From Methanocellales archaeon (GTDB lineage Archaea; Halobacteriota; UBA148): a stretch of 6,888 bases of DNA. Within the stretch, counting starts at the first letter, position 1. Each line of letters begins with the position of its first letter. A program made the translations under genes and the position numbers. Shown here piece by piece: positions 6,595 to 6,888 of the stretch. The notes under the pieces were generated by a model, which was given only the letters and a program-made list of their open reading frames with translations, was not told the origin of the DNA and searched no databases. The DNA lies in the NCBI GenBank assembly GCA_013415795.1, contig JAAEEL010000055.1, positions 1-6,888 on the forward strand. The letters run 5' to 3'.

Positions 6595-6601
6595 TTAAAT
6601 A
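6595..6601 (-). promoter_or_regulatory. Archaeal TATA box of polB, positioned for a leaderless transcript
   Basis: The minus strand carries TATTTAA with its bases 26 to 32 nucleotides before the polB ATG. Archaeal TATA boxes lie about 24-33 bases before the transcription start, so transcription would begin at or next to the GTG/ATG pair. No Shine-Dalgarno motif occurs in the intervening pyrimidine-rich stretch, which agrees with a leaderless message. The start site itself is inferred. Confidence 0.5.
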
Positions 6602-6649
6602 CTTACGGTCAATTTTTTTAACATTAACCTATTTTATGCACAAATCAAC

Positions 6650-6665
6650 GACTTTTGATAAAGTC
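6650..6665. repeat. Short hairpin-forming inverted repeat GACTTT-TGAT-AAAGTC
   Basis: Perfect 6-bp arms surround a 4-base loop, about 80 bp before polB. It lies between the T9 tract and the polB TATA box. It could be a terminator-associated stem or an operator, or chance in AT-rich DNA. Confidence 0.25.
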
Positions 6666-6689
6666 TGTCGAAACAGCTACTGACATTTG

Positions 6690-6698
6690 AAAAAAAAA
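6690..6698 (-). terminator. Oligo-T tract (T9), possible archaeal terminator of the upstream minus-strand gene
   Basis: Nine consecutive T on the minus strand (A9 on the plus strand) lie about 97 bases past a possible gene end at 6795 and about 120 bases before polB. Archaeal RNA polymerase terminates at such tracts without needing a hairpin. The position would separate an upstream transcript from the polB promoter. Confidence 0.4.
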
Positions 6699-6794
6699 TC
6701 ATAAAGTTTATTGTTGTTAGGTGTAAAATAACTGCATGCAAATATCATAAGTTGAAATCCAGAAATGTAGTGGAAATAGTCGCTGATAGGTAGC

Positions 6795-6887
6795 TCAACT
6801 AACTCCTCTAAAACTCCAACCCAAAACATAATTCTTTTTCAATTTAGAATCGTCAACTTTTTTTCCATCTAAAACTCTCCTATAAAA
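6795..6887 (-). CDS. Possible C-terminal end of an unidentified protein, cut by the window edge
   Basis: Of the three minus-strand frames entering from the right edge, only this one is open. It runs 30 codons to a TGA at 6795-6797 and includes RVLDGKKVDDSKLKKNYVLG, a hydrophilic, lysine-rich, plausible protein tail. I do not recognise a family. Thirty open codons in AT-rich DNA are not strong evidence. The gene would share polB's orientation and end before the T9 tract, which fits a separate upstream transcription unit. Confidence 0.3.
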   Translation of the reverse strand, partial: FYRRVLDGKKVDDSKLKKNYVLGWSFRGVS

Positions 6888-6888
6888 C

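Larger units (their letters stand above)
6573..6794. other. Intergenic region upstream of polB
   Basis: AT-rich, with many stops in all frames. It holds the polB TATA box, a short hairpin and the T9 tract. A 50-codon minus frame (6677-6829) has no ribosome site and no recognisable motif. I see no tRNA, other RNA gene or mobile element here. Confidence 0.6.

Noticed and set aside
6789..6825. GGTAGCTCAACTA, resembling a tRNA D-arm
   Set aside because: No acceptor stem, anticodon stem or GGTTCGAATCC-like T-arm follows at the right distance.
6677..6829. Minus-strand 50-codon frame starting MFWVGVLEEL
   Set aside because: No ribosome site, no TATA box, no recognisable motif, and it overlaps the only frame open at the window edge.
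6803..6888. CRISPR array suggested by TCTAAAAC repeats
   Set aside because: Repeats are only 8-12 bases, spacings differ (61 and 13), and there is no repeat-spacer regularity or cas gene.

Overview
The window is an archaeal gene block on the minus strand joined at its left end to about 0.63 kb of plus-strand sequence that looks bacterial. The minus-strand genes point to an archaeon, probably euryarchaeal. They are an uninterrupted family B DNA polymerase with archaeal uracil-pocket residues, a 71-residue zinc-ribbon protein of the mainly archaeal DUF1922 type, an archaeal-style PurC, and a TATA-box promoter placed for leaderless transcription. I cannot name the lineage from sequence alone.

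Layout from left to right. Bases 1-480 (+) hold the C-terminal end of the carbamoyl-phosphate synthase large subunit (MGS-like allosteric domain), truncated by the window edge. Bases 525-671 (+) hold the first ~32 codons of a PurF-like class II glutamine amidotransferase. Its homology stops near base 620, and the frame then runs into the antisense of purC. Bases 633-1655 (-) are purC and 1659-2150 (-) are purE, 3 bp apart. A 96-bp AT-rich gap with two dyad symmetries follows. Bases 2247-3977 (-) are an AMP-forming acetyl-CoA synthetase of the short Bacillus AcsA type. Bases 3970-4185 (-) are the DUF1922 gene, overlapping acs by 8 bp. Bases 4203-6569 (-) are polB. Bases 6570-6888 are mostly non-coding, with the polB promoter, a T9 tract and possibly the last 30 codons of another minus-strand gene.

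Transcription on the minus strand runs right to left: polB - DUF1922 - acs is probably one unit (17-bp gap, then an 8-bp overlap), and purE - purC is a second. PurE makes CAIR from AIR, and PurC joins CAIR to aspartate to give SAICAR, so the pair encodes consecutive steps of purine synthesis. PurE carries class II motifs (direct CO2 use), which agrees with there being no purK here.

I did not find a new multi-gene system. The most notable points are the abrupt junction at about 618-632, which is either an assembly chimera or a real recombination breakpoint, the class II PurE, the polB/zinc-ribbon/acs arrangement, and the dyads upstream of purE.
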